Made by a program: the position numbers and the translations under genes. Below, in pieces: positions 35,251 through 35,621 of a DNA stretch of 35,621 nt (positions within the stretch are counted from its first letter, which is position 1; the number at the start of each line of letters is the position of its first letter). The notes under the pieces were generated by a model. That model ran no database searches, was not told the origin of the DNA, and saw nothing but the letters and a program-made list of their open reading frames with translations. The stretch is from NCBI GenBank assembly GCA_013791675.1, contig VMTI01000114.1, positions 1 to 35,621 on the forward strand, written 5' to 3'. This DNA is from a bacterium. Its GTDB lineage: Bacteria > CG03.

Positions 35251-35418
35251 ATGACAGCTATTGAGAGAATCCTGAAGGAACACCTTGACAAAATCAATAA
35301 TAGCGGAAAAGATAAGACGAACACGCGTGGCGGTAGTTTAAGAGTAGAACGCCTTGAATATCAAGGTAAATGCAACGCTCGTGTTGCCCGCCCGCATCTT
35401 AAAAGGAGAATACAATGA
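35251..35418 (+). CDS. Possible small ORF overlapping a tRNA-like element
   Basis: MTAIERILKEHLDKINNSGKDKTNTRGGSLRVERLEYQGKCNARVARPHLKRRIQ; stop overlaps ATG 35415. Confidence 0.35.
   Translation: MTAIERILKEHLDKINNSGKDKTNTRGGSLRVERLEYQGKCNARVARPHLKRRIQ
35325..35395 (+). ncRNA. Degenerate tRNA-like cloverleaf upstream of a Shine-Dalgarno
   Basis: Acceptor-like GCG(T)GGCGG/CCGCCCGC, D-arm-like GTTT-AAGAGTA-GAAC, CCTTG-AATAT-CAAGG, GCAAC-GCTCGT-GTTGC; followed by TTAAAAGGAG. Confidence 0.55.
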
Positions 35419-35537
35419 ATCTAATCTATGACTACATCGCGGAGAACGCATTGGTTGTATTCTATGTCGGATTAGGGCTAATGATATTCGTGGCGATTGC
35501 TGTGGATGCGTGGGAAGAATATGGAGGGAGAAGATGA
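35415..35537 (+). CDS. 40-aa single-TM protein
   Basis: MNLIYDYIAENALVVFYVGLGLMIFVAIAVDAWEEYGGRR; AAAAGGAG Shine-Dalgarno; ATGA overlap with next ORF. Confidence 0.5.
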   Translation: MNLIYDYIAENALVVFYVGLGLMIFVAIAVDAWEEYGGRR

Positions 35538-35621
35538 GCGAATATAAACGGCTTGAAAAGTATTTGAATACCGACAAAAAAGGATATAAACCTTATGACC
35601 GCATAGTATGTAAAGACGGGG
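35534..35621 (+). CDS. Truncated ORF at window edge
   Basis: MSEYKRLEKYLNTDKKGYKPYDRIVCKDG..., runs off the window. Confidence 0.45.
   Translation, partial: MSEYKRLEKYLNTDKKGYKPYDRIVCKDG

Noticed and set aside
35325-35395. A functional decoding tRNA
   Set aside because: Anticodon loop is 5 nt (or lacks U33 when drawn as 7), T-loop is non-canonical, no CCA; treated as tRNA-like only.
1-35621. CRISPR arrays, rRNA genes, transposases, integrase, reverse transcriptase/DGR or retron
   Set aside because: Looked for and not seen: no regularly spaced direct repeats, no recognisable rRNA, no transposase/integrase/RT motifs in the provided ORFs.

Overview
The window is a contiguous piece of a tailed (podovirus-like) phage genome. 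Both edges cut through genes, and essentially all credible genes are on the + strand. From left to right: the C-terminus of a C5-cytosine methyltransferase, a DUF1064-like protein, terminase small and large subunits, a P22-like portal, a scaffold, an N4-gp56-type major capsid protein, adaptor/tail/stabilisation proteins, a GNAT-like protein, two probable ejection proteins and a giant 2483-aa protein. Then come a tail-fibre-like protein with a signal peptide, a secreted-looking HNH protein and a tightly coupled lysis cassette with an M15 peptidase. A ~1.2 kb, largely non-coding inter-module region follows, with extreme T depletion (about 3.6% T in 27001-27420). The right end is an early/replication module: small unknown ORFs, a Cas4/RecB-like nuclease, an SSB-like protein, RecT and a replication-initiator-like protein. 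The most striking observation is the giant protein at 13801-21252. It appears to fuse a full sigma-70-family region (regions 2, 3 and 4), a RadC/JAMM domain with an exact HxH-x7-SxxD motif, and a Dam-type (D12 class) adenine methyltransferase (DVFGGSG, DPPY). It lies where podoviruses encode internal virion/ejection proteins, so it may be an injected 'polyvalent' effector carrying its own sigma factor. A second notable theme is tRNA-like or junction RNA elements placed directly in front of Shine-Dalgarno sequences in the early operon. All product names come from reading sequence motifs by eye; no database search was run.
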